In this document: positions 16,972-27,477 of the stretch, piece after piece | Layout of the letters: the number at the start of each line of letters is the position of its first letter | How positions within the stretch are numbered: the first letter of the stretch is position 1 | NCBI GenBank assembly: GCA_965262565.1 | Contig: CBDHFQ010000008.1 | Span: forward strand, 1 to 64,000 | Direction: 5' to 3' | Length of the DNA: 64,000 nucleotides | DNA from: CBDHFQ01 sp965262565 | GTDB lineage: Bacteria > Bacteroidota > Bacteroidia > J057 | Made by a program: the position numbers and the translations under genes | Notes under the pieces: model-generated | What the model was told of the DNA's origin: nothing | Database searches by the model: none | Seen by the model: the letters and a program-made list of their open reading frames with translations, nothing else

Positions 16972-19900
16972 ATGAGTATTTATTTGCGCTCCATACTTCT
17001 GTACAGTGTGTTTTTCGTATGGTCAGCGAATGTATTAACAACCCAGGCACAATCAGATATGAATTATTCCTATGATCAGGCGTGGAAAGAATTTGATTCC
17101 TTATCCACAAAGGGATTGAGCCGTTCAGCAAGAGAAGTGGCAGAAAAGATTTATGCTGAAGCGGCCGAAAAAGAAAATTATCCTCAATATATTAAAGCAC
17201 TCATCTATATTTCAGGTATCCAGAACACTGTAGAGGAGTATAGCGACTCTCTTAATTTAAAAAGATTTAAAGAAGCATATTACTGGTCAAAAACTCCTGC
17301 TAAACAACTCATTGCTTCCTATCTGGCAGAGTTTTACTGGAACTATTACAGACAAAACAGATGGAGAATTATCGATAGGACTCCATTATATGATGTTGAA
17401 GGTGCTATCGAACAGGATCAAATGGAGATATGGGATGCTAAGACTTTTCATACAGTTATCCATCATTGGTTTGAATCTTCATTATCTAAAGAAGATACTA
17501 CTCAACACATCCTAGTTACAGATATAAAACCATTGTTATCAACTCCTTCAGCAGATTCTTTGTATAGGCCTACCCTCTATGATTTATTAATTCATCGTGC
17601 TTTGGAATATTATTCCAATACAGAATCGGGATTGACTTCACCTAAAAATGCTTTCCGTATTTCCGCAAATAAGAGTATCGTCCCCTCTTCAGAATTTATT
17701 ACATGGAATCCTCAAACTACAGATACTCTGTCGAAAGATTATTGCTGGATAAAGAGTTTTCAGAAGCTGTTGCTTTTTCACCAAGAACGAATAAAAAGAA
17801 AGCAATCGGACGGCCTGTATGCGTTAATTGATGCAGATATAGCTCGTCTTACATATTTGAAAAATCATTCTGTTGGAAGTAATAAAGATACGCTCTATTT
17901 AAGCGCATTAGAAGCTTTAGCCAATGAGCACTCCGATCATCCTGCTATAGCTTCAGTTTATCATTTAATTGCTGAATTATATAATGAGAGGGGAAATCTA
18001 TATGATCCTTTTGAACCAGGAAAAGTCCAGTTCAAATGGGATAAAAAAAGAGCTAAAGAAATTTGTGAACAAACGGAAGAGCAATTTCCAGGTTCCAGAG
18101 GCGCCGAACAATGTAGAGTTCTGGTTCAATCCATCGAGGAAAATAATCTATCGCTTAGTATTGAAGATGCCAACCTGCCTGATACTGACATGAGATTTCT
18201 GCTGACCTACAAGAATGTTAGCAAAGCCTTTTTCCGTATCATTCCTTATGATGAAAAGATAATAACATTAAGGAATCAGAAGTCTCTCGCTGAGTGGCTT
18301 AGCAATCAGACCCCAGTATTATCTTGGGATGTAGCACTAAAAGGGATAGAGGATTTTCAGCAGCATAGAACCGAAATTCCTATGGATGGGATGAATCCAG
18401 GGAGATATTTGATGCTAGTTTCAGATGATGAAGACTTTTCTACTGAAAATAAAGCAGTTGTCTATGCTGAATTCCAGGTAACAGATTTAGCCATGATTTG
18501 GGAAAATCGAGATCTGTTAGATCTGGAATTTTATGTGTTAGATAGAAAAAATGGCCAACCACTCCCAAACGTTACAGCAGAGTTGTTTGAGTGGAATTAT
18601 AAAAATCAATCTTATTCCCGAAGAGGAAAAAAAGTCTTGACGGATGAAGAAGGATTTGCTGCGTTAAAAGGTACTTCAGATGCCTACCAATATAAGGTGG
18701 TCCTGACAAATGGTGATGATCAATTCGTTTCTTCAACCATAAATTTATATGACAATAACTATCAACCAGATCAGCGACTGAGAAAACATCTTCACTTTTT
18801 TACAGATAGAAAAATATACAGACCAGGTCAGACTATTTATTTTAAAGCCATAGCTCTTCAAGGAGAAAATGAAAACACAACTATTTTACCAAATTCTTCC
18901 TTTACTTTTGATCTGCTGGATGTAAATTATCAAAAGATTGCTTCTCAGACGTTAACTACAAATGAGTTTGGTACCGTCCATGGAAATTTTATAGCTCCTT
19001 CTACCGGATTGTTAGGTAATATGACTATCAGGAATGAACATGGTAGTACTTACATAAGTGTAGAGGAATATAAACGACCCACCTTTGAAGTTGTATTAAA
19101 TAAAGTGGAAGGTGCATATGCTCTTGGGGATAATATATCTATGACTGGAAACGCAGTTACCTTTTCAGGAGTACCTCTTTCTGAGGTGGAAGTGAGATAT
19201 AATGTTATCAGAAAAGTAAAATATCCCTACTGGTATGGATACTTCAGGTTTCCCTATTATCCTCAGGAAGAGCAAGTGATAGAGCAAGGAATTACTCAAA
19301 CGGATAATAGCGGCAGTTTCTCTATTCCCTTTGAGTTGACGCCTGATCCGAATATTGATCCGGCCACTAAACCTACTTTTATATATCAGGTGTATGCAGA
19401 AGTGGTTGACCTTACTGGAGAGACGCATCAAACTACTAACTTAGTGGAGGCGGCTTATGATCCATTGATTGTGAGTGTTGAAGTGCCTGAGTACACTCTT
19501 CAAAACACAGCCCCCGAACTGATTATAAAAGCAATAAACTTCAGTGGAAAGAAAGAAAGAATCCAGGGAACTATTTCTGTGTCCGCCCTTAAAAAGCCAT
19601 CCAGATTTTTGAGAGAGAGGAAATGGGAAAGGCCAGATGAGCATATCTTGACGAAAGAAGAATATGTAGATTTGTTTCCCAACGATATTTATGGAGCAGA
19701 AGATCAATATATAAATTGGGATGTATCAGATCCGCTTGGAAATTTTTCCTTTGATACTGAAGAAGATAGTACTTTTCTTATAAATGAGTTGGTAGGAAAG
19801 GAAGCAGGATGGTACAAAATTAGCGTACAGGCAAACGATCCTCAATTGGAATTGATTAAGTATATTGAATTAAGGGCTTCTTCAGATACTAAGATCGATG

Positions 19901-22900
19901 ATACCTTTATCTTTCATTCCACTGTCAACAAAACCACAGCTCAGCCCGGAGATATGATAACGTATCAAGTGGCAGGAGGAATGAAGGAGGTCTGGGTGTT
20001 ATATACTTTGTCTCATAGAGGAGGAGAGATTGAAAGGAGATGGTACAAAATCAAAAAGAAGCCTGTTACTATCAATATTCCCGTAAAGGAGGAATATAGA
20101 GGAAATATTTTTGCAAGCTTTCAAGCCGTACATCATAATACGATTCAGCAATCCTCAGACTTGCTTTCCATTCCCTGGACCAACAAGCAATTACAACTTA
20201 GCTGGGAGACATTTAGATCTAACCTTAAACCAGGTCAGGAAGAACATTGGACATTAACGATTAAAGGACCAGCATCTGAGACTGTTGCTGCTGAATTAGT
20301 GGCTACGTTATATGATGCTTCACTGGACGAATTCCGAGCAAATCAATTCAATCTTTCCATATTTGATTACAATACTTATTATTCTCCCTGGAATTCTACT
20401 TTTGAAGTAAATAGATCAAGATTAATCAATAATAATTGGAGTAGAAATTACAGATATCCTGCGTCCATTGTTTATCCTCAACTTATCAGGTATTCCAGCA
20501 GTGTCTACCTGGCAGGGTTAAGAACTAAAGCATCACGCGAAGGGGTTATTTATCAAGATAGAACATATTCCAGACAAGATGCTATCCCGGGAGTAGCAAT
20601 GAATATGCTTGAAGCTTCTCCTAAAGAAGAGCTTTCATATGCGGCTGAAGAAGGTTCCAATATAAATGTAGAAGACAATGAAATTCTCCGAAGAAAAGAA
20701 AGAGATGATGATGCGCCTCCTCCTCCGGCTGAAGAGAATAAAGCAGATCTTTCCCAGATAGATATTCGAAAGAATTTCAACGAAACGGCTTTTTTCTTAC
20801 CTGATTTGAAGACAAATGAATCGGGAGAGGTGCTGATATCTTTCCAAATGCCAGAAGCTTTAACCAGATGGAAGTTTCTGGGATTAGCACATACGAAAGA
20901 TTTACAAATTGGACAAATAGAATCATCAGCGATCACTCAGAAGGAACTAATGATTAGACCAGTATTACCGCGTTTTGTGAGAGAGAATGATACGATGGTA
21001 CTTAGTGCCAAAGTAAGCAACCTCACAGATAAGTCAATGAAGGGTAATGCTGACATTCGAATTCTGAATGCCTTTAATATGCAACCTATTGATGATGCAT
21101 TTGGGGTGAAGCCTGTTCAACAGGCTTTTGAATTAGAAGGAAAAGAAAATAAGGCTCTTCAGTGGAACATTTACATTCCGGAATCCTATCAGGCCATCGT
21201 TATTCAGTTTGCGGCTAAAGCCGGGGATTTTTCAGACGGAGAAGAACATGTGTTACCAGTGCTTAAAAACAGAATGTTAGTTACGGAAGCATTTCCTTTA
21301 TCTGTCAAAGGTTCGGAGGAAAAAGAGTTGACGTTTAATCGGCTGGTCAATGCCAATTCTTCCACTTTACAACATCATCGTTTTACCTTAGAATTTACCC
21401 CTAATCCTGCTTGGTATGCAGTCCAGGCACTACCTTATTTAATGGAATTCCCTCATGAATGTACAGAACAAATATTCAGCAGATTTTACGCAAATAGTCT
21501 TGCTTCCCATATAGCTAACCAGCATCCTTCAGTTAAACATGTTTTTGAACAGTGGACCAGATCTGCTGGAGAGGGAAATGAAACTGGACTTATCTCTCAA
21601 CTTGAGAAAAATCAGGAATTAAAGGAAGTCTTTCTATCAGAAACTCCTTGGGTATTGCAAGCTCAGGATGAAAATAAGAGGAAGGAGAGGATAGGCGTAT
21701 TATTTGATTTACACAGGATGGCTAAGGAGCAATCCAGGGCCTTAAGTCAGTTGAGTGAAAGACAGCTAAATAGTGGTGCCTTTTCGTGGTTTCCAGGAAT
21801 GCGCGAAAACAGATACATTACTCAGCTGATCGTTGAAGGTTTGGGTTCCTTACAAAAGCTGGGAATCAATTCTACAGGGAATCCTGAGGTATCACGGATT
21901 ACAGAAAGAGCTATTCCCTATCTCGATGATCAAATAAGACAGAAATATCAACGCTTGCTTGACTCAGAGGTTAATATGTCTGATAAACATATTACCTATC
22001 TGGATATTCAGTATTTATTTATGAGATCTTTTTTTAGGGATATGAAGGTAGGTGAAGATGTGGAGGAAGCTTACAGATATTTTTACCAACAGGCCCAGCA
22101 ATTTTGGGTAGAACAACCATATTATTTGCAGTCCTTGTTAGCAATGACGTTCCATCGATCAGAAGATGCTGAGGTGGCTGAGGACATATTAGCTTCTTTA
22201 AGAGAAAATGCGATTTATAGTGATGAGATGGGGATGTATTGGAAAAACGCAGGAGATGGTTTTTACTGGTATGATGCATCCATAGAAATGCAAGCTAAAA
22301 TGATAGAAGCATTTGATGAGATTTCAGGAGATCGTAAAGAAGTGGATGAAATGAAAATTTGGCTGCTCAAACAAAAGCAAACCCAGGATTGGAAAACCAC
22401 CAGAGCTACCGTAGCAGCGTGTAATGCTATTATGACAAGTGGAACTGATTGGCTTAACACTACCCAAAATGTTCAAATTAAGCTAGGAGAAGAAGTCATT
22501 AATATCACTTCTACGAATGGGAATGATGTGGAAGCAGGGACTGGATATGTTAAAAAGTCATGGATGGGTACTTCTGTTGTACCTGAATTAGGAAATATTT
22601 CTATTGCTAAGCAAGGAGAAGGTATCGCTTGGGGAGCGGCTTACTGGCAATATTTTGAACAACTAGATAAGATTGAACAAGGAGGAAATGAATTAGGTGT
22701 GAGTAAAAAGATCTATCTGGTATCTACAGGAGATGGGGGCGAAGAACTCGTAGAACTAGATTCTACTACTCAATTAAAAGTAGGCGATAAGATCAAGATA
22801 AGACTATCTATCCAGTCAGAAAGAAATCTGGAATATGTACATATCAAAGATCAGAGAGCAGCTTCAATGGAACCTATTTCTGTCTTATCAACCTACAAAT

Positions 22901-23112
22901 ATCAAGGAGGATTAGGATATTACGAGAGCAATAAAGATGCAGCGACACATTTCTTTTTAGATTATTTACCTGCAGGTAAACATGTATTCGAATATCCTTT
23001 AAGAGTAGTCCATTCTGGCACATTTTCAGGAGGAATTTCTACTATCCAGTGTATGTATGCGCCAGAATTTACCAGTCATTCCAAAGGAGAAAGAATGAAT
23101 ATCAGTAAATAA
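16972..23112 (+). CDS. Alpha-2-macroglobulin-like protein with intact thioester motif
   Basis: 2046 aa. Bacterial alpha-2-macroglobulins are periplasmic or outer-membrane-associated protease traps that use an internal Cys-Gln thioester to bind attacking proteases. A signal peptide ends at about residue 27 (TTQAQ); no lipobox cysteine is present. The N-terminal 500 residues are helical and divergent. MG2-type macroglobulin domains are recognisable from about 600 (FFTDRKIYRPGQTIYFKAIAL). A flexible Pro/Asp-rich insert occurs near 1245-1262 (DDDAPPPPAEEN), followed by the conserved A2M region (TAFFLPDLKTNESGEV, MPEALTRWKF). The thioester is PHECTEQ with Cys1497, followed by the alpha-toroid. Length exceeds the usual 1500-1900. 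No pbpC, its common partner gene, is adjacent. Confidence 0.9.
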   Translation: MSIYLRSILLYSVFFVWSANVLTTQAQSDMNYSYDQAWKEFDSLSTKGLSRSAREVAEKIYAEAAEKENYPQYIKALIYISGIQNTVEEYSDSLNLKRFKEAYYWSKTPAKQLIASYLAEFYWNYYRQNRWRIIDRTPLYDVEGAIEQDQMEIWDAKTFHTVIHHWFESSLSKEDTTQHILVTDIKPLLSTPSADSLYRPTLYDLLIHRALEYYSNTESGLTSPKNAFRISANKSIVPSSEFITWNPQTTDTLSKDYCWIKSFQKLLLFHQERIKRKQSDGLYALIDADIARLTYLKNHSVGSNKDTLYLSALEALANEHSDHPAIASVYHLIAELYNERGNLYDPFEPGKVQFKWDKKRAKEICEQTEEQFPGSRGAEQCRVLVQSIEENNLSLSIEDANLPDTDMRFLLTYKNVSKAFFRIIPYDEKIITLRNQKSLAEWLSNQTPVLSWDVALKGIEDFQQHRTEIPMDGMNPGRYLMLVSDDEDFSTENKAVVYAEFQVTDLAMIWENRDLLDLEFYVLDRKNGQPLPNVTAELFEWNYKNQSYSRRGKKVLTDEEGFAALKGTSDAYQYKVVLTNGDDQFVSSTINLYDNNYQPDQRLRKHLHFFTDRKIYRPGQTIYFKAIALQGENENTTILPNSSFTFDLLDVNYQKIASQTLTTNEFGTVHGNFIAPSTGLLGNMTIRNEHGSTYISVEEYKRPTFEVVLNKVEGAYALGDNISMTGNAVTFSGVPLSEVEVRYNVIRKVKYPYWYGYFRFPYYPQEEQVIEQGITQTDNSGSFSIPFELTPDPNIDPATKPTFIYQVYAEVVDLTGETHQTTNLVEAAYDPLIVSVEVPEYTLQNTAPELIIKAINFSGKKERIQGTISVSALKKPSRFLRERKWERPDEHILTKEEYVDLFPNDIYGAEDQYINWDVSDPLGNFSFDTEEDSTFLINELVGKEAGWYKISVQANDPQLELIKYIELRASSDTKIDDTFIFHSTVNKTTAQPGDMITYQVAGGMKEVWVLYTLSHRGGEIERRWYKIKKKPVTINIPVKEEYRGNIFASFQAVHHNTIQQSSDLLSIPWTNKQLQLSWETFRSNLKPGQEEHWTLTIKGPASETVAAELVATLYDASLDEFRANQFNLSIFDYNTYYSPWNSTFEVNRSRLINNNWSRNYRYPASIVYPQLIRYSSSVYLAGLRTKASREGVIYQDRTYSRQDAIPGVAMNMLEASPKEELSYAAEEGSNINVEDNEILRRKERDDDAPPPPAEENKADLSQIDIRKNFNETAFFLPDLKTNESGEVLISFQMPEALTRWKFLGLAHTKDLQIGQIESSAITQKELMIRPVLPRFVRENDTMVLSAKVSNLTDKSMKGNADIRILNAFNMQPIDDAFGVKPVQQAFELEGKENKALQWNIYIPESYQAIVIQFAAKAGDFSDGEEHVLPVLKNRMLVTEAFPLSVKGSEEKELTFNRLVNANSSTLQHHRFTLEFTPNPAWYAVQALPYLMEFPHECTEQIFSRFYANSLASHIANQHPSVKHVFEQWTRSAGEGNETGLISQLEKNQELKEVFLSETPWVLQAQDENKRKERIGVLFDLHRMAKEQSRALSQLSERQLNSGAFSWFPGMRENRYITQLIVEGLGSLQKLGINSTGNPEVSRITERAIPYLDDQIRQKYQRLLDSEVNMSDKHITYLDIQYLFMRSFFRDMKVGEDVEEAYRYFYQQAQQFWVEQPYYLQSLLAMTFHRSEDAEVAEDILASLRENAIYSDEMGMYWKNAGDGFYWYDASIEMQAKMIEAFDEISGDRKEVDEMKIWLLKQKQTQDWKTTRATVAACNAIMTSGTDWLNTTQNVQIKLGEEVINITSTNGNDVEAGTGYVKKSWMGTSVVPELGNISIAKQGEGIAWGAAYWQYFEQLDKIEQGGNELGVSKKIYLVSTGDGGEELVELDSTTQLKVGDKIKIRLSIQSERNLEYVHIKDQRAASMEPISVLSTYKYQGGLGYYESNKDAATHFFLDYLPAGKHVFEYPLRVVHSGTFSGGISTIQCMYAPEFTSHSKGERMNISK

Positions 23113-23291
23113 TAATGTAGCTCCTGCAAATCATACATTATTGAATGTAATTGAAGCGTAATATTTAGCCGTTCAAACATTAATGTGAGGGTATAGTTCT
23201 TTGATTAATTAATATTAAGTTCGATGGATGGACTAATCCTGAGATCAGGTAATGGTCGCGCATGAAGAATAGTATATCAGGTACGGGTATA

Positions 23292-24275
23292 ATGATTAAG
23301 CTGGGGCTATTACTGGTGATAATAGCTTCCTGTGCCTGCGAGCCATTACATACTGACAGGGAAACAGAGAGTGATATAATGATCATTCCCGAATCAGTTC
23401 AACCTGCGGCTTTTCAAAATTTTGCCCCTCCCGAAAGTACATCCAAACAAGCTGATTACGAGAATTATGCCTCTATGAAACAGCTCGGATCCTTACTCAA
23501 GGATTCTATGTGGATGAATCTCGATAATATGATACTTGTTGCCGGAGGTGATTACATTATGGGCAGTAATGAACCCCAGAGTAATTATTTTCCTCCTCAC
23601 AGAGTAAGAGTGAATACTTTTTATATTGATCAATACGAAGTTACTAATTACGAATACTGTCAATTTTTGAATTCGGGAATATCTCTTCCCGATGATATGG
23701 ATCTCTGGATTTATCTAAACAATAAAAACTGTAAAATAAAAAAGATTGATAATAAATTCATTGTCAGTACTCATGACGCATTCAAACCCGTCGTATGTAT
23801 ATCATGGCATGGTGCTCAGGCGTATGCTACCTGGAAAGGTAAGCGATTACCTACAGAAGCTGAATGGGAATTTGCCGCTAAAGGGGGGATTTTTGGTAGA
23901 AAATCCCCAGAGTATGCCGGAAGTCCATTGCCTGATGAAATCGCTTGGTATAGAAATAATTCAAATCAAACCCTTCAGCGTGTAGGACTCAAATTGCCTA
24001 ATAAATTAGGGGTTTATGATATGAGTGGAAATGTGTGGGAATGGTGCTATGATTACTACCAATCTGATTATTATACAGAGCGCCTCTCGAAAAAGAGAAT
24101 ACCACAAATTAATCCCAAAGGACCTTCTAGTGGAAATTCAAGGACTATCCGGGGAGGTTCTTGGATGGGGGGGAGGAATACCGTAAAATTGACCTATCGA
24201 TCTCACTTGAATCCCGACCTGGGACTTGAGGATGTAGGATTCAGGTGTGTAAAGGATTTTACTCAGGTCGATTAA
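23292..24275 (+). CDS. SUMF1/GldK-J-like lipoprotein, non-catalytic sulfatase-modifying-factor fold
   Basis: I favour ATG 23292 (MIKLGLLLVIIASC), which gives a compact lipoprotein signal with lipobox IASC; ATG 23262 is an upstream alternative. From about residue 80 the protein follows the formylglycine-generating-enzyme fold: MILVAGGDYIMGSNE, HRVRVNTFYIDQYEVTNYEYCQFLN, RLPTEAEWEFAAKGG, YDMSGNVWEWCYDYY, IRGGSWMGG and the end VGFRCVKD. True FGEs have two copper-binding cysteines just after the GGSW segment; here that stretch reads GGRNTVKLTYRSH with neither, so the enzyme activity is not expected. GldJ and GldK, T9SS and gliding lipoproteins, use the same fold. A structural role at the outer membrane is likely, but it is not one of the standard gld operon members. 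Confidence 0.8.
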   Translation: MIKLGLLLVIIASCACEPLHTDRETESDIMIIPESVQPAAFQNFAPPESTSKQADYENYASMKQLGSLLKDSMWMNLDNMILVAGGDYIMGSNEPQSNYFPPHRVRVNTFYIDQYEVTNYEYCQFLNSGISLPDDMDLWIYLNNKNCKIKKIDNKFIVSTHDAFKPVVCISWHGAQAYATWKGKRLPTEAEWEFAAKGGIFGRKSPEYAGSPLPDEIAWYRNNSNQTLQRVGLKLPNKLGVYDMSGNVWEWCYDYYQSDYYTERLSKKRIPQINPKGPSSGNSRTIRGGSWMGGRNTVKLTYRSHLNPDLGLEDVGFRCVKDFTQVD

Positions 24276-24300
24276 CCGATTGATAGGATCAACATAATCT

Positions 24301-27183
24301 ATGAATAGCTTTTTAGCTCAATTAGCTGATCGGGTTCACTCCTCTTATCAGCTTAATACACATCGTATCAGTGTTATATTTCCTACAAGGAGAGCAGGAG
24401 TATTTTTCAGAGATACACTAGCCAAAAAAGTAAATAAAACATTTTGGGCTCCTTCTATTTATTCTATACAGGATTTTGTCAGATCCCAATCTGACCTTCA
24501 ATTTCCAGAACCATTACCCCTGGTATATAAGCTGTATGAGATCTACCTCAAGCACATGAAGAAAAGTGACCCTTCATGGGAGGAATCCTTTGAAAGATTT
24601 TACAGTTGGGGGGTATTGCTCATGAAAGACTTTGATGAAATTGACAAATATCTCGTCAATGCTAAACAACTTTTTCAAAATGTCCTGGAGTTAAAAGAAA
24701 TAGATGCCTTTTTTTCACTTTCAGAAGAGGAAAGGCATCACCTGGACTTGTTTTGGAACAGTATCAGAGGAGAGACTCAGGAGAAACCATCCCAAATTCA
24801 GGAACGTTTCCTGAAAATCTGGAGTTCATTGTATGGAGTTTATACAGAATTAAGAGAACAGTTAATAGCAGAACATTTAGCCTATGATGGGATAGCTTAT
24901 AGGCAGCTGGCAGAAGAGGTTCAACAAAATACGGATATAATACCTTTTGATAAAGTGATTTTCGCAGGATTCAATGCCCTATCTACTTCTGAAATTACTA
25001 TGATTGAGACGCTCCTCAAAGCTGATAAAGCAGAGGTTTTTTGGGATGTCGATCAGAGTTATTTTCCGCTGGATGATGCCAAGTCTGATCATTCACTTCC
25101 CTTGGGCTGGAAAGCTGGAAAATTTATTCAATCCTGTTATCGAAGGTGGAAGGAATACGAAGTCCATTTGATTAGGAGCAATATGCTTGAAGAGGAGAAA
25201 CACGTCTATTTTTGTGGCATCCCTTCTCAGGCTGGTCAAAGCAGTTACATTGCTCAACAATTTCAGTCCCTGACCATTGAACCTGAAAAATACCAACAGT
25301 ATTCGATCGTATTAGCTGATGAAAAATTGTTATTTCCTGTCCTTTATGCATTGCCGGCTAACCTACCTGCAATTAATATCACCATGGGATTTCCTCTCAA
25401 ACAAACCCATATTTATCACCTGTTTTCCAGTGTAGCCAAATTGATCAGAAGCTTGAACATTGAAGGAGATCAATGCCAAATGTCGTATAAGTATGTGCTG
25501 GAAATCCTTCAAAATGCCTTTGTAAGAACCAGTGAACCAACTATTATCCAAAATATTCAGTCTACGATTCATAAAGATAATTTACTGGTTCTATCTCCTG
25601 CTTATCTGGATGCGCATTTTGAGTTACCCCCTTTAATCAAACATATTTTCTCTCCTCCCATTTCAAACGAAGAGATTGTTCCCTATTATGAAAAATTGTT
25701 CCAACTAATGATGGACATTGCCCATGAGAATAAAGCCTATCCGGAAGCAGAATATACCTTTAGATTTTATCTCCTCTTCAATCAACTCAAAGACGTACTG
25801 ATTCAATTAAACTATTCTATAGAGTTACAGAGTTTTGGGCAATTATTTAAGGAAGTAATGCAACATACTTCCATCCCATTCGAGGGAGAACCTTTGCGGG
25901 GATTACAAATTATGGGATTTTTGGAAACCAGAGTATTAGATTTTGAAAAGGTGTTTGTGTTAGCTGCCAATGAAGGTTCTCTACCTGATACGAGAAAAGA
26001 CAATAGCTTTATTCCCTATAATTTGAGAAGAGCTTTTGGATTACCTACTTATGAAGATCGAGACGCTATTTTTGCTTACCATTTTTTCCGGTTGATCCAA
26101 AGAGCAAAGGAAGTTCATTTAATTTACAATTCTCAGATAAAGGATTATTCAGGTGGCGGGGAAAAAAGTAGATTTTTGCTTCAACTACAATTTTTTCTGA
26201 AGGATTATCCATCTTTTCATATTCATCAACGGCACCTACATACTAAAGCTCCTTATGTGAGTCCCCGAGAAATAACTATCAAGCAACATCCAGATATTCA
26301 ACAGATTCTTCACCGGAAATACGTTTTTCTCCAAGATCGTCAACCTTATTTATCGGCCAGTGCCATTAATACGTATCTTTCCTGTTCCTTAAAATTCTAT
26401 TTTCGGTATATAGCTGGCTTGAGGGAGTCTGATCAGATTGAAGAAACGATGGAAGCAAACACTTTCGGTAGTATTCTTCATCAAACTCTTGAGGATTTTT
26501 ATAAACCTTATCTCCATTCAAAAGCTGTAGTTGATGAACATGCATTAGGTAATGTAAGCAAAGCATTGAAGCAATACCTCATCAAAGCATTTGAAGATCA
26601 TCGCCTTTCCTGGAGTCAGGAATTAAAAGGGAAAAATTATTTGATGAAGGATGCCATATATTTGTTATGTGAAAAGGTGCTTAAGGCGGATCAAAAATTG
26701 GTTCCATTTAATATTAAATATCTGGAAAATCCCGATACATTTTTTCATCTGCTCCCAGTGGAGGAAATGCAAATAAAACTAAATGGAATGCTGGATAGAG
26801 TAGACTATGTAATAGATGAAAAGCTAGTGAGAATTGTGGATTATAAAACGGGCGATATGGAACCAAAGTTAGACGTACCTATCTCTACATGTTTTAAAGA
26901 CGATCGATATAAAGAAGTACTTCAAGGATATCTTTATGCCTATTTATTTTATCAACAGGAACCACAATATAATGTTCAGGTAGGATTTTACCCATTGAGA
27001 AGAATGGGAGATGGTCTGAAATTACTAAATCATGGTAATCCAATATCAAGTCATGAGTTAGCGGAATTTGAGGACCATCTGAAAGAATTGATTAGAAGGA
27101 TGTTTAGTGATGCTTATTTTCAGACAAAAGATGAAAAAAAATGTATCTATTGTTCATACCGAGAAATATGTCAAAGAAATTGA
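24301..27183 (+). CDS. AddB-like PD-(D/E)XK nuclease with Fe-S cysteine set
   Basis: 960 aa. It belongs to the RecB-family exonuclease/inactivated helicase group that pairs with a UvrD-type helicase for double-strand-break end processing. The N-terminus (VIFPTRRAGVFFRDTLAKK) is the degenerate helicase domain typical of AddB, without a Walker A lysine motif. The C-terminal nuclease domain starts YLSASAINTYLSC at Cys695, has FGSILHQTLEDFY, the catalytic GMLDRVDYV and VDYKTGD (Asp847, Lys849), and QGYLYAYLFY. Cys948, Cys951 and Cys957 (CIYCSYREIC) complete a four-cysteine Fe-S site with Cys695. It begins 25 bp after the SUMF1-fold gene and could be co-transcribed. No addA-like gene lies in the window. 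Confidence 0.9.
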   Translation: MNSFLAQLADRVHSSYQLNTHRISVIFPTRRAGVFFRDTLAKKVNKTFWAPSIYSIQDFVRSQSDLQFPEPLPLVYKLYEIYLKHMKKSDPSWEESFERFYSWGVLLMKDFDEIDKYLVNAKQLFQNVLELKEIDAFFSLSEEERHHLDLFWNSIRGETQEKPSQIQERFLKIWSSLYGVYTELREQLIAEHLAYDGIAYRQLAEEVQQNTDIIPFDKVIFAGFNALSTSEITMIETLLKADKAEVFWDVDQSYFPLDDAKSDHSLPLGWKAGKFIQSCYRRWKEYEVHLIRSNMLEEEKHVYFCGIPSQAGQSSYIAQQFQSLTIEPEKYQQYSIVLADEKLLFPVLYALPANLPAINITMGFPLKQTHIYHLFSSVAKLIRSLNIEGDQCQMSYKYVLEILQNAFVRTSEPTIIQNIQSTIHKDNLLVLSPAYLDAHFELPPLIKHIFSPPISNEEIVPYYEKLFQLMMDIAHENKAYPEAEYTFRFYLLFNQLKDVLIQLNYSIELQSFGQLFKEVMQHTSIPFEGEPLRGLQIMGFLETRVLDFEKVFVLAANEGSLPDTRKDNSFIPYNLRRAFGLPTYEDRDAIFAYHFFRLIQRAKEVHLIYNSQIKDYSGGGEKSRFLLQLQFFLKDYPSFHIHQRHLHTKAPYVSPREITIKQHPDIQQILHRKYVFLQDRQPYLSASAINTYLSCSLKFYFRYIAGLRESDQIEETMEANTFGSILHQTLEDFYKPYLHSKAVVDEHALGNVSKALKQYLIKAFEDHRLSWSQELKGKNYLMKDAIYLLCEKVLKADQKLVPFNIKYLENPDTFFHLLPVEEMQIKLNGMLDRVDYVIDEKLVRIVDYKTGDMEPKLDVPISTCFKDDRYKEVLQGYLYAYLFYQQEPQYNVQVGFYPLRRMGDGLKLLNHGNPISSHELAEFEDHLKELIRRMFSDAYFQTKDEKKCIYCSYREICQRN

Positions 27184-27477
27184 TGTCATGATAGTACGGT
27201 ATACATTGACCATGTTGGAATGGTTATTTCTAACATTAAGTGATCCACCCAATCTGAGAATGTAATTATTGTGATATGGGCTAGCTAATTGCCTTGAAAG
27301 CGATTCATGGATTATTGGAAATAGCGGTGAATGGAGGGAGGGGCTCAAAAGCGTTTACCTTAACCATTGGCACAAAACTTTCTATCATTCCCGTATAATT
27401 GTCAATAAATGAGATATCGGAGATGAACAGTGTAAGGTAAAAACCAGCACATTTAAAGTTCCCTGAACAAAAGAGGA

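Noticed and set aside
20553..20936. Minus-strand 127-codon Ser-rich ORF
   Set aside because: It is antisense to the conserved bait/linker region of the alpha-2-macroglobulin-like gene.
27184..27477. Possible parS or regulatory region beside parB
   Set aside because: No GTTNCACGTGNAAC-like palindrome or strong hairpin was found in this convergent gap.
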